In this document: positions 62,886 through 64,000 of the stretch, piece after piece
Layout of the letters: each line of letters begins with the position of its first letter
Position numbering within the stretch: the first letter of the stretch is position 1
DNA from: Photorhabdus laumondii subsp. laumondii
GTDB lineage: Bacteria > Pseudomonadota > Gammaproteobacteria > Enterobacterales > Enterobacteriaceae
Assembly: GCF_003343245.1 (NCBI RefSeq)
Contig: NZ_CP024901.1
Location: 1,426,001 to 1,490,000, forward strand
Direction: 5' to 3'
DNA length: 64,000 nt
Translations under genes and position numbers: made by a program
The notes under the pieces: model-generated
The model's database searches: none
Told to the model about the DNA's origin: nothing
What the model saw: the letters and a program-made list of their open reading frames with translations, nothing else

Positions 62886-64000
62886 TTACAACGTCTTTGG
62901 TTCGTACTTTTTGCCTAAAAACCACACGATTAGGCTGATTATACAGATAGCTATACCCGCGGTGGCAACGCCATACCAACCTGAGTGTTTGTAAGCATAG
63001 CCTGAAACCAGAGAGCCAAGAGCTCCACCGATAAAATAGCTAGTCATGTAAGCGGCGGTGAGTCGGTTTCTGGCTTCTGGCATGATGCGGTATATTGTAC
63101 TTTGATTTGTAACGTGAACTCCTTGAATCGCAATATCAAGGAGAAAAACACCAATTATAAAGCCAATTAGTGATTCTTTGACTAAACCGATCGGTATCCA
63201 TGAAAGAAGTAATAGCACCAGAGAAATGCTGGTGGTCAGAGGGCCTTTTCCTTTATCAACGAGTCGCCCGGTTTGGGTTGCCATCAATGCACCGGCAGCA
63301 CCGACTAATCCAAATAAGCCGATGACTCCTTCAGAATAGTTAAAAGGAGGTGCTGAAAGCAGGAATGCCATTGATGTCCATAGCAGGCTGAAGTTGGCAA
63401 ATGTCAGTGCACCCAGTATGGCGCGTACTCTTAGAAGCGGGCTTGTAGTGATAAGGTTTACAATAGAGCCAAGTAATTGGAAATAACTGAGATTGGTTAC
63501 TTGTTTGTAACGGGGCAGGTAGCGCCACAACGTCAGAGAAAGAATCACCAATAAGACACTGGCAACCCAAAAAACAGTTCGCCAGCCACCAAGAGTTGCC
63601 ATTGTTCCTGAGATGGTTCTTGCTAGTAATATTCCAAGCAGTAAACCGCTCATAATTGTACCGACAGCTTTTCCTCGTTGATGGGGAAGAGCAAGTGTTG
63701 CGGCCAGCGGGACCAGTATTTGAGCGACCACCGAAAATAAGCCCGTCATTGCCGTTCCCAGTAACATTTGCCAGATGTTCTGTGACGTGGCGGTAATCAG
63801 TAATCCAATAGTGGCTAATATTGTCATTGAGACAATTAAACTGCGTCGTTCGAACATATCACCTAATGGCACAAGGAATGTTAGGCCAACGGCATAGCTC
63901 AATTGAGCTGTGGTTACAATAAACCCGGCTTCGTTGACGGTCAGATTAAATTGTAACGCAATAGTATCGAGTAGCGGCTGTGCATAATAGTTGCTGGCGA
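62886..64000 (-). CDS. MFS transporter, N-terminus outside window
   Basis: The frame continues past the window edge, giving at least 371 residues. The visible N-terminal portion reads AQPLLDTIALQFNLTVNEAG then TTAQLSYAVGLTFLVPLGD and is followed by FERRSLIVSMTILATIGLL, the segment 2-3 loop; ten or so hydrophobic segments follow. It resembles YgaY/YnfM-type MFS exporters, and in E. coli ygaY (a pseudogene in K-12) sits beside ygaZ, so this is likely its intact equivalent. Substrate unknown. Confidence 0.85.
   Translation of the reverse strand, partial: ASNYYAQPLLDTIALQFNLTVNEAGFIVTTAQLSYAVGLTFLVPLGDMFERRSLIVSMTILATIGLLITATSQNIWQMLLGTAMTGLFSVVAQILVPLAATLALPHQRGKAVGTIMSGLLLGILLARTISGTMATLGGWRTVFWVASVLLVILSLTLWRYLPRYKQVTNLSYFQLLGSIVNLITTSPLLRVRAILGALTFANFSLLWTSMAFLLSAPPFNYSEGVIGLFGLVGAAGALMATQTGRLVDKGKGPLTTSISLVLLLLSWIPIGLVKESLIGFIIGVFLLDIAIQGVHVTNQSTIYRIMPEARNRLTAAYMTSYFIGGALGSLVSGYAYKHSGWYGVATAGIAICIISLIVWFLGKKYEPKTL

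Overview
The window reads as chromosomal DNA of an enterobacterium close to Photorhabdus/Xenorhabdus. This is an inference: most proteins align closely, from memory, with E. coli orthologues, the gene order follows E. coli in blocks (gpt-frsA-proBA; recA-alaS-csrA-serV-argVYZQ-gshA-luxS; corB-ypjD-ffh-rpsP-rimM-trmD-rplS; aroF-tyrA/pheA-raiA-bamD-rluD-pgeF-clpB-rrn-pssA-patZ; emrRAB-ygaZH), non-coding DNA is AT-rich, and seven ERIC elements of about 127 bp are scattered between genes.

Layout. 1-6.2 kb is the accessory part: the tail of a sigma-54 activator, a secreted GDPD-like protein with a degraded active site, a FecI-type ECF sigma factor under a Fur box, a LysE-family exporter with a tiny coupled ORF, and a TonB-dependent receptor. 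6.4-18 kb: dinB, pepD, gpt, frsA, proBA, aroL, the lysophospholipid pair aas-lplT and pncC. 18-26 kb: SOS-controlled recA, alaS, csrA, a tRNA-Ser/tRNA-Arg cluster, gshA and luxS. 26-32 kb: corB, ypjD, ffh and the rpsP-rimM-trmD-rplS ribosomal operon. 32-40 kb: an alpha/beta hydrolase, TyrR-controlled aroF-tyrA and convergent pheA. Between tyrA and pheA lies a roughly 2.8 kb AT-rich insertion with six tandem copies of a ~245 bp non-coding repeat and an H-NS-like gene; it is the most unusual structure in the window. 40-52 kb: raiA, bamD, rluD, pgeF, heat-shock clpB and a complete rRNA operon (16S, tRNA-Ile, tRNA-Ala, 23S, 5S). 52-64 kb: pssA, patZ, a yfiF-type methyltransferase, the EmrAB pump with its MarR-type regulator, the YgaZH exporter and an MFS transporter cut by the window end.

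Points worth checking: the tandem array and H-NS-like gene; an in-frame loss of about 75 residues from the C-terminal domain of Aas; absence of recX between recA and alaS, where an ERIC remnant lies; pncC ending inside an ERIC remnant; a GDPD-fold protein lacking the usual metal and second-histidine residues; an iron-regulated FecI-type sigma factor without a FecR; and a terminator before pheA with no phenylalanine-rich leader peptide. All coordinates, motifs and comparisons are by eye and memory; no database search was run.
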